The notes under the pieces are model-generated. The model had not been told where the DNA came from and made no database searches. It saw nothing but the letters and a program-made list of their open reading frames with translations. Positions 42,160 through 51,889 of a stretch of 64,000 nucleotides of DNA are shown one piece after another (position 1 is the first letter of the stretch; each line of letters begins with the position of its first letter). The stretch comes from Streptomyces sp. B93. GTDB lineage: Bacteria > Actinomycetota > Actinomycetes > Streptomycetales > Streptomycetaceae. Location: assembly GCF_018070565.1 (NCBI RefSeq), contig NZ_JAGPXL010000005.1, positions 206,046 to 270,045 of the forward strand. The letters are read 5' to 3'. The translations under genes and the position numbers were made by a program.

Positions 42160-42392
42160 GGTCGTGCCTTTCAGGAGTGCCATGGAACGGCGCTCCCGGA
42201 CGACCTACCGCCCGACCGTGACCCCGGAGGGGAGCACCCATGTCGATACTGCGTTCACGGGTACCACCTCCTCGCTCTCTCGCACGGCCTCCGGGAACGT
42301 AGCAGTGTCCGCCGCGGTTCCGCCAACGGGTTTCCGCCCGCCACTGATTCGAGCACCGAAGGACGAGCAGCCAACCGCTGACGCCGTGTCGC

Positions 42393-44039
42393 TTACGCGC
42401 GGGTCCACTTCTGGTTGGCCTGGCCGTTGCAGGTCCACAGCACCAGCGGGGTCCCGTTGGCGGTACTGGCCCCGTTGGCGTCGAGGCACAGTCCGGAGTG
42501 GACGTTGCGGATCGTGCCGTCGGAGCCGAGGGTCCACTTCTGGTTGTTCTGGCCGTTGCAGGGCCAGGTGATGACACGGGTGCCGTTGGCGGTGCCCTGG
42601 TTGTAGGCGTCCAGGCACTTGTCGCCGTAGACGCGGATCTCGCCGCCCGCCCATGTGGTCCACAGCTGGTTGGCGGCTGTGTGGCAGTCCCACAGCAGGG
42701 TCGCGGCGCCGGCGGCCGTGGAGGCGTTGTCCACGTCCACGCAGCGTCCGGAGCCCTCGCCGCGCAGGCGTGAGGTGGTGGCGGCCAGCGGGCTGCCGCC
42801 GCTCACCCGGTACGCGGCGACACCGTGCGCGGGGACGCTCGCCGAGATCTGCCCGGACGTGCTCGACGTGCCGCCGGTCCACAGGTCGGTGAGGGTGAAC
42901 GGCCCTGCGCCCAGGCCGATCTGGGCGGCCGTCGTGGTGACCGTCGCCGCGCTCCCGCCCCGGTTGAACAACCCCACCGCGACCGAACCGTCCGCCAGGG
43001 GCTTGGCGAACACCTCGGTGTTGCCGTCGTCGCGCACCCTGCGTCCGCCCGCGCCCAGGGAGTCCTGGTTCACCGCCAGCAGGCGCGGGTTGCGCAGGAT
43101 CGCGCTGACGTCGGCGGACATCGTGCGGATGTCGTTGCCCGCCATCAGCGGGGCACTCATCAGCGCCCACAGGGCGAAGTGGGAGCGGGACTCGGTCAGC
43201 GACAGGCCGGGGCGGCCCACGACCAGCATGTCGGGGTCGTTCCAGTGCCCCGGGCCGGACTGTGCGGCCAGCGGCGCGTTGACGTCCACGACGTTGCCGA
43301 CGCCCATCGGGTAGCTGTTGGTGTTGCCGTTCTGCCAGATGTCGAGCAGGTCCTCGGTCGTCCGCCACAGGTCGGCGACCTCGCCCCAGTTGTACGTGGA
43401 GCCCGTGATGGCGTGGAAGCTGTTGGGGTTGATGCTGTAGACGATCGGCCGACCGGTGGCGCGCAGGGCATCGCGCATCAGCGAGAACCGCGCGACCTGC
43501 TCGTCACGCGTGCCGCTCGAGGAACACCAGTCGTACTTCAGGTAGTCGACCCCCCACGAGGCGAACGTGTTGGCGTCCTGGACCTCGTGCCCCCTGCTCC
43601 CCGTGGAGCCCGGGTAAGTGCCCACGGTCTGCGCGCAGGTGCGCTCGCCCGGCACCTGGTAGATGCCGAACTTCAGGCCCTTGCTGTGGATGTAGTCCCC
43701 GAGGGCCTTCATCCCACTCGGGAACTTCGTCGGGTTGGCCCGCAGGTTGCCCTGCGCGTCACGCTGGGGGTCGAACCAGCAGTCGTCGACCACCACGTAC
43801 TGGTAACCCGCGTCCAGCATGCCCGAGGACACCATCGCGTCGGCGGCCTGGCGGACCTGGGCCTCGGTGATCGAGCACCCGAAGCTGTTCCAGCTGTTCC
43901 ACCCCAGGGGCGGGGTGAGCGCCGGACTGCCCGGCGCGGCCATGGCGGGGGACTGCGCTGAGGCCGTCACGGACGCGGTCACCGTCAGCGCGGCGGCCGT
44001 GAGGAGGCGGAACAGTCGTCCGCCTGATCGTCTGGGCAC
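42393..44039 (-). CDS. Secreted GH27 alpha-galactosidase with C-terminal ricin-type (CBM13) lectin domain
   Basis: A 548-residue exported enzyme. Residues 1-35 are a Sec signal peptide with cleavage after AMA. The GH27 barrel (about 38-330) starts with PPLGWNSWNSFGC and has DDCWF near 86, the nucleophile Asp170 in YLKYDWC and the acid/base region GPGHWNDPDML near 262-272. A beta-sandwich (about 335-415) precedes a ricin B-type trefoil (about 420-548) with three QxW-type repeats (NQLWTTW, NQKWTLG, NQKWTRA) that binds sugar polymers. It would release alpha-galactose (or beta-L-arabinopyranose, as some family members do) from plant polysaccharides. GTG 44039 has AAGGAG upstream. A CGAA-N2-TTCG palindrome lies in the promoter. 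Confidence 0.93.
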   Translation of the reverse strand: MPRRSGGRLFRLLTAAALTVTASVTASAQSPAMAAPGSPALTPPLGWNSWNSFGCSITEAQVRQAADAMVSSGMLDAGYQYVVVDDCWFDPQRDAQGNLRANPTKFPSGMKALGDYIHSKGLKFGIYQVPGERTCAQTVGTYPGSTGSRGHEVQDANTFASWGVDYLKYDWCSSSGTRDEQVARFSLMRDALRATGRPIVYSINPNSFHAITGSTYNWGEVADLWRTTEDLLDIWQNGNTNSYPMGVGNVVDVNAPLAAQSGPGHWNDPDMLVVGRPGLSLTESRSHFALWALMSAPLMAGNDIRTMSADVSAILRNPRLLAVNQDSLGAGGRRVRDDGNTEVFAKPLADGSVAVGLFNRGGSAATVTTTAAQIGLGAGPFTLTDLWTGGTSSTSGQISASVPAHGVAAYRVSGGSPLAATTSRLRGEGSGRCVDVDNASTAAGAATLLWDCHTAANQLWTTWAGGEIRVYGDKCLDAYNQGTANGTRVITWPCNGQNNQKWTLGSDGTIRNVHSGLCLDANGASTANGTPLVLWTCNGQANQKWTRA

Positions 44040-44404
44040 CGGAACTCCTTCGGCAGGGAGGACGGAAGAGAGCGAGCGTTCGAAATTTCGATCGACGTTC
44101 GGAAACACCAGGCGCCCCACGGATACTAGAGAGGCGACCGGGCATGTCAACGCCCCTCGGGGACCAGTGCGACCACCGAGGTCTGTTTCCGGCCCTCCGG
44201 GGGGCCGTCTCCGAGGGCGCGGACCCGCTCTGTACGCCGCCCGGCACCCCGACCTGCTCGCCCACTCGGCGGGCGGTCCTGGGGCGCCGCTGCTTCGGGT
44301 GATCGGGAGTGTTGGCCCGTGGGGTCTGACGTTGCACGCCGGATTGTTCACGTCGACGTCGGTCAGGGCACCCGGCCCCGGCGCGTCGCTGCCGCTGACA
44401 CGGC
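44040..44404. other. Promoter region of the GH27 gene, no gene seen
   Basis: A 365-base gap between the fadD19-like stop and the GH27 start, both on the minus strand. The GH27 end holds the palindrome at 44080-44091. A weak 6-bp hairpin (44190-44207, CGGCCC/GGGCCG) could end the fadD message. Nothing else is recognisable. Confidence 0.5.
44080..44091. promoter_or_regulatory. CGAA-N2-TTCG palindrome upstream of GH27 gene
   Basis: TCGAAATTTCGA is a perfect 12-bp palindrome 41 bases before the GTG. It contains CGAA-N2-TTCG, the sequence described as the target of the Streptomyces xylan-related repressor BxlR. A sugar-responsive LacI/GntR-like repressor is therefore likely. Confidence 0.6.
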
Positions 44405-46033
44405 CTAGCCGTCGGCCCCCATAGCCACCTCCCGTGCCCAGCGGTAGTCCGCCTTGCCGCTGGGGGAGCGGTGTATCTCGGGCGTGATGACCAGTTGGCG
44501 GGGGATCTTGTATCCGGCGAGGTGGGTGCGGCAGTGGGACTGGATTTGCGGCAGGGTCGGGCTCGGGGCGCCCTCGCGGAGTTGTACGACCGCCGCGACG
44601 TGGTGGCCCCACTGGGGGTCCGGTACTCCGGCGACCAGTGCGTCGTAGATGTCGGGGTGGGACTTGAGGGCCTGTTCGACCTCCTCGGGGTACACCTTCT
44701 CGCCGCCGGTGTTGATGCACTGCGAGCCGCGGCCGAGGACGGTGACGACGCCGTCCGCGTCGACGGTGGCCATGTCGCCGAGCAGCACCCAGCGCTCGCC
44801 GTCCTTCTCGAAGAACGTCTCGGCGGTTTTCCCGGGGTCGTTGTAGTAGCCGAGCGGGACGTGTCCGCACTGGGCGACCCTGCCCACCTCACCCGGCGCC
44901 ACCGGGTCGAGGGTGGCCGGGTCCACCACGCGCGTACGGGAGTTGACGCGGATGCGGAAGCCGCGGGCGGGTCCGGAGTCCTCCGTCGCCGTGCCGTTGA
45001 AGCCGGACTCTGAGGAGCCGAAGTTGTTGAGCAGCGTCACATGCGGCACCAGCTCCAGGAACTGCCGCCGTACCGTCTCCGACATCACCGCCCCGGAGGA
45101 GGAGACGCTGAACAGTGACGAGCAGTCGGTGCCCTTCAGCGGTCCGGACAGGGCGTCGATCAGCGGCCGCAGCATCGCGTCGCCGACCAGCGAGATGCTC
45201 GACACGCGTTCCTTCTCGACCGTGCGCAGCACCTCCTCGGGCACGAACTTGCGGTGCAGCACCACGCGTTGCCCGAAGTTGAAGCCGATGAACGCGGTCA
45301 GCGTGGAGGTGCCGTGCATCAGCGGGGGAGTGGGGAAGAAGGTGAGGCCGCTGCCGCCCGCCGCGACACGTTCGGCGAGTTCCTCGGGGCGTCGTACCGG
45401 GTCGCCCGTGGGCGCGCCGCCGCCGAGGCCGGAGAAGAACAGGTCCTCCTGGCGCCACATCACGCCCTTGGGCATGCCCGTCGTGCCGCCGGTGTAGATG
45501 ATGAACTGGTCGTCCCCGGAGCGGGGCGAGAAGGAGCGGGGCGCGAAGCCGCGGTCGGCTGATCCGGACTCCTCCGCCTCGGTGAAGTCCACCGCGTCGA
45601 GGGACGGCGTCCGGGCGCGGCCCACCCGCACCAGATGCCGCAGGCGGTCCGCCCGTCCCCGTACCGCGGCCACCCGATCCTCGAACTCCGCGTCGAAGAA
45701 CAGACCGACGAGATCGGCGTCCCGGTAGAGGTAGGCCAACTCCTCCGCCACATAGCGGTAGTTGACGTTCACCGGCACGATTCGCGCCTTCAGACAGCCG
45801 AGGACCGTTTGCACGTACTCGACGCCGTTGTAGAGGTGCAGGCCCACGTGCTCGCCGGGGCGGACCCCGCTGTCCAGCAGGTGGTGGCCGATCCGGCCGG
45901 CCGCGGCGTCCAGCTGGGCGTAGGTCAGGCGGCGCTCCGCGCCCGTGCCCGGGTGGTCGGCGTACACGAGCGCCTCCCGGTCCGGCACCACGTCCGCGAC
46001 CGACTCGAACAGGTCGGCAAGGTTGTACTCCAC
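44405..46033 (-). CDS. FadD19-like steroid/fatty acyl-CoA ligase
   Basis: A 542-residue adenylate-forming ligase. The P-loop IIYTGGTTGMPKGVMWRQEDLF (two segments, near residue 178) has the GG-for-SG substitution and MWRQED extension typical of mycobacterial FadD19/FadD17, which activate the cholesterol side chain. NNFGSSESGFNG near 325, GDMATVDADGVVTVLGRGSQCINTGGEKVYPEEVE (segments near 425-455) and C-terminal SPSGKADYRWA complete the fold. GTG 46033 has AGGAGGAG four bases upstream. It diverges from an EchA19-like gene over a TetR-type operator, the arrangement of Rv3515c and Rv3516. The exact substrate here is inferred from synteny and the P-loop variant. Confidence 0.9.
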   Translation of the reverse strand: MEYNLADLFESVADVVPDREALVYADHPGTGAERRLTYAQLDAAAGRIGHHLLDSGVRPGEHVGLHLYNGVEYVQTVLGCLKARIVPVNVNYRYVAEELAYLYRDADLVGLFFDAEFEDRVAAVRGRADRLRHLVRVGRARTPSLDAVDFTEAEESGSADRGFAPRSFSPRSGDDQFIIYTGGTTGMPKGVMWRQEDLFFSGLGGGAPTGDPVRRPEELAERVAAGGSGLTFFPTPPLMHGTSTLTAFIGFNFGQRVVLHRKFVPEEVLRTVEKERVSSISLVGDAMLRPLIDALSGPLKGTDCSSLFSVSSSGAVMSETVRRQFLELVPHVTLLNNFGSSESGFNGTATEDSGPARGFRIRVNSRTRVVDPATLDPVAPGEVGRVAQCGHVPLGYYNDPGKTAETFFEKDGERWVLLGDMATVDADGVVTVLGRGSQCINTGGEKVYPEEVEQALKSHPDIYDALVAGVPDPQWGHHVAAVVQLREGAPSPTLPQIQSHCRTHLAGYKIPRQLVITPEIHRSPSGKADYRWAREVAMGADG

Positions 46034-46137
46034 CGCTCCTCCTGACGCCGGACGGCCGGGCGGCCCGGGTCGCCACCCGGTTCGCCGGTCATCAGAGCAA
46101 AGGGCGGCGCAAGGGGGAAGGGTCCGCGCGGCGGAAA

Positions 46138-46154
46138 TCTGACTGACTGTCAGA
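46138..46154. promoter_or_regulatory. TetR-type operator (copy 2) in the fadD19-like/echA19-like divergent promoter
   Basis: TCTGAC-TGACT-GTCAGA, a perfect 6-5-6 inverted repeat. It lies 74 bases before the crotonase ATG and 104 bases before the ligase GTG, so it can serve both promoters. A one-mismatch copy is at 28284-28300. Confidence 0.8.
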
Positions 46155-46228
46155 AAACCCTTGAAGTGGCTCCCCGCCTCCTGCAACCTGTTCTCGTTCC
46201 GCAGGCCGCACGGAGACGGAGGACGGCG

Positions 46229-47032
46229 ATGAGTGGAACGGAACACCTCACCGTGCGGCGCGAAGGCGCCACCATGGTGCTCATCCTCAACCGGCCGGAC
46301 AGCAAGAACGCGCTCTCGCTCCCGATGCTCGTCGGCCTCCACGACGGCTGGATCGAGGCCGACGCCGACGACACGGTCCGCTCCATCGTGCTCACCGGCG
46401 CGGGCGGCGCCTTCTGCGCGGGCATGGACCTCAAGACCCTCGCCGGGCAGCGGACCACGGACGGCGACCGGTACCGGGAACGACTGCGCGCCGACCCCGA
46501 CCTGCACTGGAAGGCCATGCTGCGCCACCACCGCCCCCGCAAACCCGTGATCGCCGCCGTCGAGGGCCCCTGTGTCGCGGGCGGCACCGAGATCCTCCAG
46601 GGCACCGACCTGCGCTTCGCGGGCGAGTCGGCGACCTTCGGACTCTTCGAGGTCCGGCGCGGACTGTTCCCGATCGGCGGCTCCACCGTCCGTCTCCAGC
46701 GCCAGATCCCCCGCACCCACGCCCTCGAAATGCTGCTCACCGGCCGCCCCTACAGCGCCCGGGAAGCCGCCGGTATCGGGCTCATCGGCCATGTCGTGCC
46801 CGACGGCACCGCACTCGACGCCGCCCTGGAGACCGCCGAGCGGATCAACGCCTGCGGGCCCCTCGCCGTCGAGGCCGTCAAGGCGTCGGTGTACGAGACC
46901 GCCGACATGACCGAGACCGACGGCCTCGCCGCCGAACTGGGGCGCGGCTGGCCGATCTTCGACACCGCCGACGCCAAGGAAGGCGCCCGCGCCTTCACGG
47001 AGAAACGGCCGCCCGTCTACCGGCGCGCCTGA
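46229..47032 (+). CDS. Enoyl-CoA hydratase/isomerase family protein, EchA19-like
   Basis: A 267-residue crotonase. The oxyanion-hole segments are GAGGAFCAGMDLKTLAG near residue 62 and VEGPCVAGGTEILQGTDLRF near 112, with Glu/Asp positions in TEILQ and in FGLFEVRRGLFPIGG near 135 as expected for a hydratase. It would add water across 2-enoyl-CoA. GGAGG lies before the ATG. It is the first gene of a four-gene operon (crotonase, DUF35 protein, two thiolases) and diverges from the FadD19-like gene. The family name is firm; the EchA19 equivalence is inferred from neighbours. Confidence 0.9.
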   Translation: MSGTEHLTVRREGATMVLILNRPDSKNALSLPMLVGLHDGWIEADADDTVRSIVLTGAGGAFCAGMDLKTLAGQRTTDGDRYRERLRADPDLHWKAMLRHHRPRKPVIAAVEGPCVAGGTEILQGTDLRFAGESATFGLFEVRRGLFPIGGSTVRLQRQIPRTHALEMLLTGRPYSAREAAGIGLIGHVVPDGTALDAALETAERINACGPLAVEAVKASVYETADMTETDGLAAELGRGWPIFDTADAKEGARAFTEKRPPVYRRA

Positions 47033-47050
47033 CGTCCAAGGAGTGCACGG

Positions 47051-47992
47051 ATGCCCGAAGTCCTCACCGCCCCGCTCGTCGTCGAGTTCCCCTTCACCCG
47101 CTCCCTCGGCCCCGTCCAGAGCGCCTTCCTCACCGGCCTGCGCGAACGCGTCGTCCTCGGCGTCCGCACCACCGACGGCCGCACCCTCGTCCCACCCGTC
47201 GAGTACGACCCCGACACCGCCGACGAACTCCACGAACTGTTCGAGGTCGCCCCCACCGGCACCGTCACCACCTGGGCCTGGAACCCCGCTCCCCGCCCCG
47301 GCCAGCCCCTCACCACCCCCTTCGCCTGGGCCCTGGTCCGCCTCGACGGCGCCGACACCGCCCTCCTGCACGCCCTCGACGCCCCCGGACCCGACGCCGT
47401 CCGTACCGGCCTGCGCGTCCGCGTCCGCTGGGCCGCCGAACGCACCGGCGCCATCACCGACATCGCCTGCTTCGAGCCGTACGACGGCCCGCCCGCCCAA
47501 CCCACCGGCCACACCGGCGAGTTCACCGACCCCGTCACCGGCATCGTCGCCCCCGCCCGCCTCGACTACGTCCACAGCCCCGGCCGCGCCCAGTCCGCCC
47601 ACCTCGCCGCGCTCACCGAACACCGCGTCGTCGGCGAACGCTGCCCCACCTGCCACAAGGTGTACGTCCCACCCCGCGGCGCCTGCCCCACCTGCGGCGT
47701 CGCCACCCGCGAACAGGTCGAGGTCGGCCCGCGCGGCACCGTCACCACCTTCTGCGTCGTCAACATCGCCGCGAAGAACCTCGACATCGAGGTCCCCTAC
47801 GTCTACGCCCACATCGCCCTCGACGGCGCCGACCTTGCCCTGCACGGCCGCATCGGCGGCATCCCCTACGACCAGGTGCGCATGGGCCTGCGCGTCGAAC
47901 CGGTGTGGCACGAGGGCTCCCGCTTCCCCGACCACTACCGGCCGTGCGGCGAACCCGACGCGGAGTACGAGACGTACAAGGAGCTGCTGTGA
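47051..47992 (+). CDS. DUF35 OB-fold zinc-ribbon protein (duplicated OB domain), acyl-CoA-binding partner of thiolases
   Basis: A 313-residue protein. Two OB-fold halves can be seen: residues about 5-150, and about 165-300 carrying a zinc ribbon CPTCHKVYVPPRGACPTCG near 197-215 followed by VGPRGTVTTFCVVNI. Only the second half has the four Cys; the first has none and is a degenerate ribbon-less copy. DUF35 proteins form complexes with lipid-transfer thiolases in which they act as acyl-CoA-binding hydratase or aldolase subunits. Length is close to Rv3521 (about 300 residues). Its GTGA junction overlaps the next start, so coupling to the thiolase is tight. Confidence 0.88.
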   Translation: MPEVLTAPLVVEFPFTRSLGPVQSAFLTGLRERVVLGVRTTDGRTLVPPVEYDPDTADELHELFEVAPTGTVTTWAWNPAPRPGQPLTTPFAWALVRLDGADTALLHALDAPGPDAVRTGLRVRVRWAAERTGAITDIACFEPYDGPPAQPTGHTGEFTDPVTGIVAPARLDYVHSPGRAQSAHLAALTEHRVVGERCPTCHKVYVPPRGACPTCGVATREQVEVGPRGTVTTFCVVNIAAKNLDIEVPYVYAHIALDGADLALHGRIGGIPYDQVRMGLRVEPVWHEGSRFPDHYRPCGEPDAEYETYKELL

Positions 47993-49046
47993 CCGCCGCC
48001 CACCCGCGCGACATCGCCGTCGTCGCCTTCGCCCAGACCGTCCACCGGCGCACCACCGAGGAACTCTCCGAGGTGGAGATGCTGATGCCGGTGCTGCACG
48101 ACGTCCTCGCGCGGACCGGCCTGCGCACCGCTGACATCGGCTTCACCTGCTCCGGCTCCTGCGACTACCTCGCCGGACGCGCCTTCTCCTTCACCCTCGC
48201 CCTCGACGGCGTCGGCGCCTGGCCGCCCATCTCCGAGTCGCACGTCGAGATGGACGGCGCCTGGGCCCTGTACGAGGCATGGACCAAGCTGCTCACCGGC
48301 GACGCCGACACCGCGCTCGTGTACTCCCACGGCAAGTCCTCGCCGGGCTCCCCACGCGACGTCCTCACCCGCCAGCTCGACCCGTACTATCTCGCCCCCC
48401 TGTGGCCCGACTCCGTCTCCCTCGCCGCCCTCCAGGCCCAGGCCCTCATCGACGCGGGCCACACCGACGAAGACGCCCTCGCCGCGGTCGGCGCCCGCAA
48501 TCGCGCCGCCGCCACCGCCAACCCGCACGCCCAGCTGCGCGGCCCCGTCCCGCAGGGCGACTACGTCGTACGGCCGCTGCGCACCGGCGACTGCCCGCCC
48601 ATCGGCGACGGCGCCGCCGCCGTCGTCCTCGCGGCGGGGGAGCGGGCCCGCGAACTGTGCGCACGCCCCGCCTGGATCCGCGGCCTCGACCACCGCGTCG
48701 AACCCCACTCCCTCGGCGTCCGCGACCTCACCGACTCCCCCTCCACCCGTCTCGCCGCCGAACACGCCGGAGCCTTCGAACGGCCCGTCGACACCGCCGA
48801 ACTGCACGCCCCGTTCAGCTCCCAGGAGATCGTCCTGCGCCGCGCGCTGCGGCTGGACGACCAGGTCAGCGTCAACCCGTCCGGCGGCGCGCTCGCCGCC
48901 AACCCGCTGATGGCCGCCGGACTCGTCCGCGTCGGCGAGGCCGCCGCCCGCATCCACCGCGGCGACTCCGACCGGGCCCTCGCCCACGCCACCTCCGGCC
49001 CCTGTCTGCAACAGAACCTGGTCGCCGTACTCGAAGGAGATCCACG

Positions 49047-49050
<4 letters not shown>
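47989..49050 (+). CDS. Thiolase-superfamily lipid-transfer protein, Ltp4/Rv3522-like
   Basis: A 353-residue thiolase-fold protein, starting at GTG 47989 that overlaps the upstream stop (GTGA) with AAGGAG ahead. The order is IAVVAFAQTVHRRT at the N-terminus, GFTCSGSCDYLAGRAF near 46 where the nucleophile-bearing loop of true thiolases would be, IGDGAAAVVLAAGERA near 203, AELHAPFSSQEIVL near 267 and NPSGGALAANPLMAAG near 300. The Cys-His-His-Cys set of degradative thiolases is not fully present (NPSGGALAANP has no His or Cys), so it probably works as an aldolase or assembly subunit with DUF35. Length equals Rv3522. Confidence 0.85.
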
Positions 49051-50213
<1,163 letters not shown>

Positions 50214-50297
50214 AAGGTCCCCCTCACGTGGCCTGTCCGCGGTGGGAACCGAAAGCTAGGCTGGCCCGCGGACGACGGAATCGGGAGGAGCACGGAC

Positions 50298-50540
50298 GTG
50301 GCCGAGAGCACCATCCAGCAGCAGCCGCTCACCGGCTGGGACAAGCCGGAGCTGGACCTGAGCAACGCCCAGTGGCAGTCCAGCAGCCGAGGCCTGGGGG
50401 ATGTCCAGATCGCCTTCGTCGAGGGATTCATCGCCATGCGCAACAGCGGTCGCCCGGAGAGCCCTTCACTGATCTTCACCCCCGCCGAGTGGGGCGCCTT
50501 CGTCTCGGGCGCCCGGGACGGGGAGTTCGACCTCACCTGA
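50298..50540 (+). CDS. DUF397 domain protein
   Basis: An 80-residue protein from GTG 50298 with GGGAGGAG upstream. The pattern WQSSSRGLGDVQIAFVEGFIAMRNSGRPESP (segments near 26-55) followed by IFTPAEWGAFVSGARDGEFDL is the DUF397 signature. These small proteins usually pair with an XRE regulator as a DNA-binding antitoxin-like or BldB-like module in Streptomyces. No XRE gene is adjacent here, so it is an orphan. Function is unknown. Confidence 0.92.
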   Translation: MAESTIQQQPLTGWDKPELDLSNAQWQSSSRGLGDVQIAFVEGFIAMRNSGRPESPSLIFTPAEWGAFVSGARDGEFDLT

Positions 50541-50647
50541 CACGCCAGGGCGTGAATTTCCGGACACGCGACCCCGTACGCCGGGCTGGGGCCCGGTCGT
50601 GAGCCAGGCTGGCCCGAGGAAGGTCGCACCCCGGAGGTGAGGAACCC

Positions 50648-51550
50648 ATGAGCACCCTGCCGGTCATCGCGGCGGTCGACGGCTCGGACGACAGCCTGCG
50701 CGCCCTGGACTGGGCGCTGGACGCCGCCCGCGGACGCGGCGCGCCGCTACGGGTGGCGCACGTGCGGCAGTACGCCCTGTGGGCGCAGGTCGGGGAGGCC
50801 GCCGAGCTGCCCGACCCCGCCGACGACCCCGTCCTCGCCCAGGCCCGCGCCCATCTGGAGGGGCGCAGCGACCCGGCGGACGTGGACTACGTCGGCCTGG
50901 AGGGCGCGCCCGGTCCGCTGCTGTCGGAACTCGGCGCGGACGCCGGGCTGCTGGTCCTCGGCTCCCGGGGCCGCGGCGGCTTCGCCAGCCTGCTGCTCGG
51001 CTCCAGCAGCCTCACCGCCGCCCGGGACGCCGAGTGCCCGGTCGTGGTGGTGCCCCGGCCCGGCCGCGAGATCCACGACGCCCCGCCGGTGCCGCCCGGC
51101 GCCCGCGTGGTCGTCGGCCTCAACACCGACAGCCCCGACGACGCCCTGCTCGACTTCGCCTTCGCCGAGGCCGCGCGGCGTGCCGCCCGCCTCCAGGTGA
51201 TCGCCGCGTACCCGTGGCCGGTGCAGATCTGGGCGGGCTCCACCGGGGAGCTGATCGCCACCGGAGTCGACCAGGACGCCGTCGAGAACGAGACCCGTGC
51301 CCTCCTCGACGGCTTCCTCGCCCCGCACCGCGGCCGCCACCCCGACCTCACCGTCGACCCCACCCCGGCCCCCGGCGACGCCGCCGGACAACTCGTCGCC
51401 GCCTCCAAGGACGCCGAACTGGTCGTCGTGGGCCGCCACCGCCGCCGCCTGCTGGCCCCCGCCCGCATGCTGGGCAGCGTCACCCACGCCGTCCTCCTGC
51501 ACGCCGCGAGCCCCGTGGCGGTGGTCCCCCCGTCCCCGCCCCACGACTGA
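50648..51550 (+). CDS. Universal stress protein, tandem Usp domains
   Basis: A 300-residue protein with two Usp domains. Domain 1 (about residues 4-140) has VIAAVDGSDDSLRALDWAL and the ATP-binding signature GSRGRGGFASLLLGSSS near 104. Domain 2 (about 155-295) has VVVGLNTDSPDDALLDFAF but its nucleotide loop reads VGRHRRRLLAPARMLGSVT, which has lost the Gly pattern, so only the first domain probably binds ATP. A GGAGG precedes the ATG. Such proteins respond to starvation, redox or hypoxic stress in actinomycetes. It stands alone, with a 339-base gap after it. Confidence 0.93.
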   Translation: MSTLPVIAAVDGSDDSLRALDWALDAARGRGAPLRVAHVRQYALWAQVGEAAELPDPADDPVLAQARAHLEGRSDPADVDYVGLEGAPGPLLSELGADAGLLVLGSRGRGGFASLLLGSSSLTAARDAECPVVVVPRPGREIHDAPPVPPGARVVVGLNTDSPDDALLDFAFAEAARRAARLQVIAAYPWPVQIWAGSTGELIATGVDQDAVENETRALLDGFLAPHRGRHPDLTVDPTPAPGDAAGQLVAASKDAELVVVGRHRRRLLAPARMLGSVTHAVLLHAASPVAVVPPSPPHD

Positions 51551-51889
51551 CACACCCGCCGCCGCCCGTCCCGGACGCCGGCCGGACTCGCCCGCCGCGC
51601 GTGCCTCACCTCTGTCCGCGAGCCGGGGCGCCCGCACTGACCGCCCCGCCCCCCGACGACCGCCGCGCCCGGTTCCGATGTCGTCCGCGCAGGACGGGCT
51701 CGCCCCCGCGGGGGTTGTCGCCGCCCCGGCCCAGCCGCGGTCGCGCGGGAGGGCCGCGCCCGCCGCGTGCCCGCCCCCCGGTCAGGAGGCGGGACGGCCG
51801 TACCAACAGCACCGCACCCCCGCCCACGCCCAGCAGATCAAGTCCCGCCCGCACGGCGCGAGGCACCCCCGGCCACGTACCATGGCGGC
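51551..51889. other. Intergenic region, possible small minus-strand ORF
   Basis: A 339-base gap. On the minus strand, 51606-51866 is open from GTG for 86 codons with a hydrophobic N-terminal stretch (LDLLGVGGGAVLLV) followed by an Arg/Gly-rich tail. It might be a tiny membrane protein, but the tail is low-complexity and there is no good ribosome site. The right end holds the promoter of the gene at 51890 (TACCAT at 51878-51883). Confidence 0.35.

Noticed and set aside
42240..42302. A 20-codon plus-strand frame starting MSILRSRVPPP, considered as a leader peptide.
   Set aside because: No plus-strand gene follows it, so it cannot act as an attenuator leader; both neighbours are on the minus strand.
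46138..46154. Calling this site a KstR operator because of the steroid-type genes around it.
   Set aside because: The sequence TCTGAC-N5-GTCAGA does not contain AACnnGTT, so it does not match the KstR consensus.
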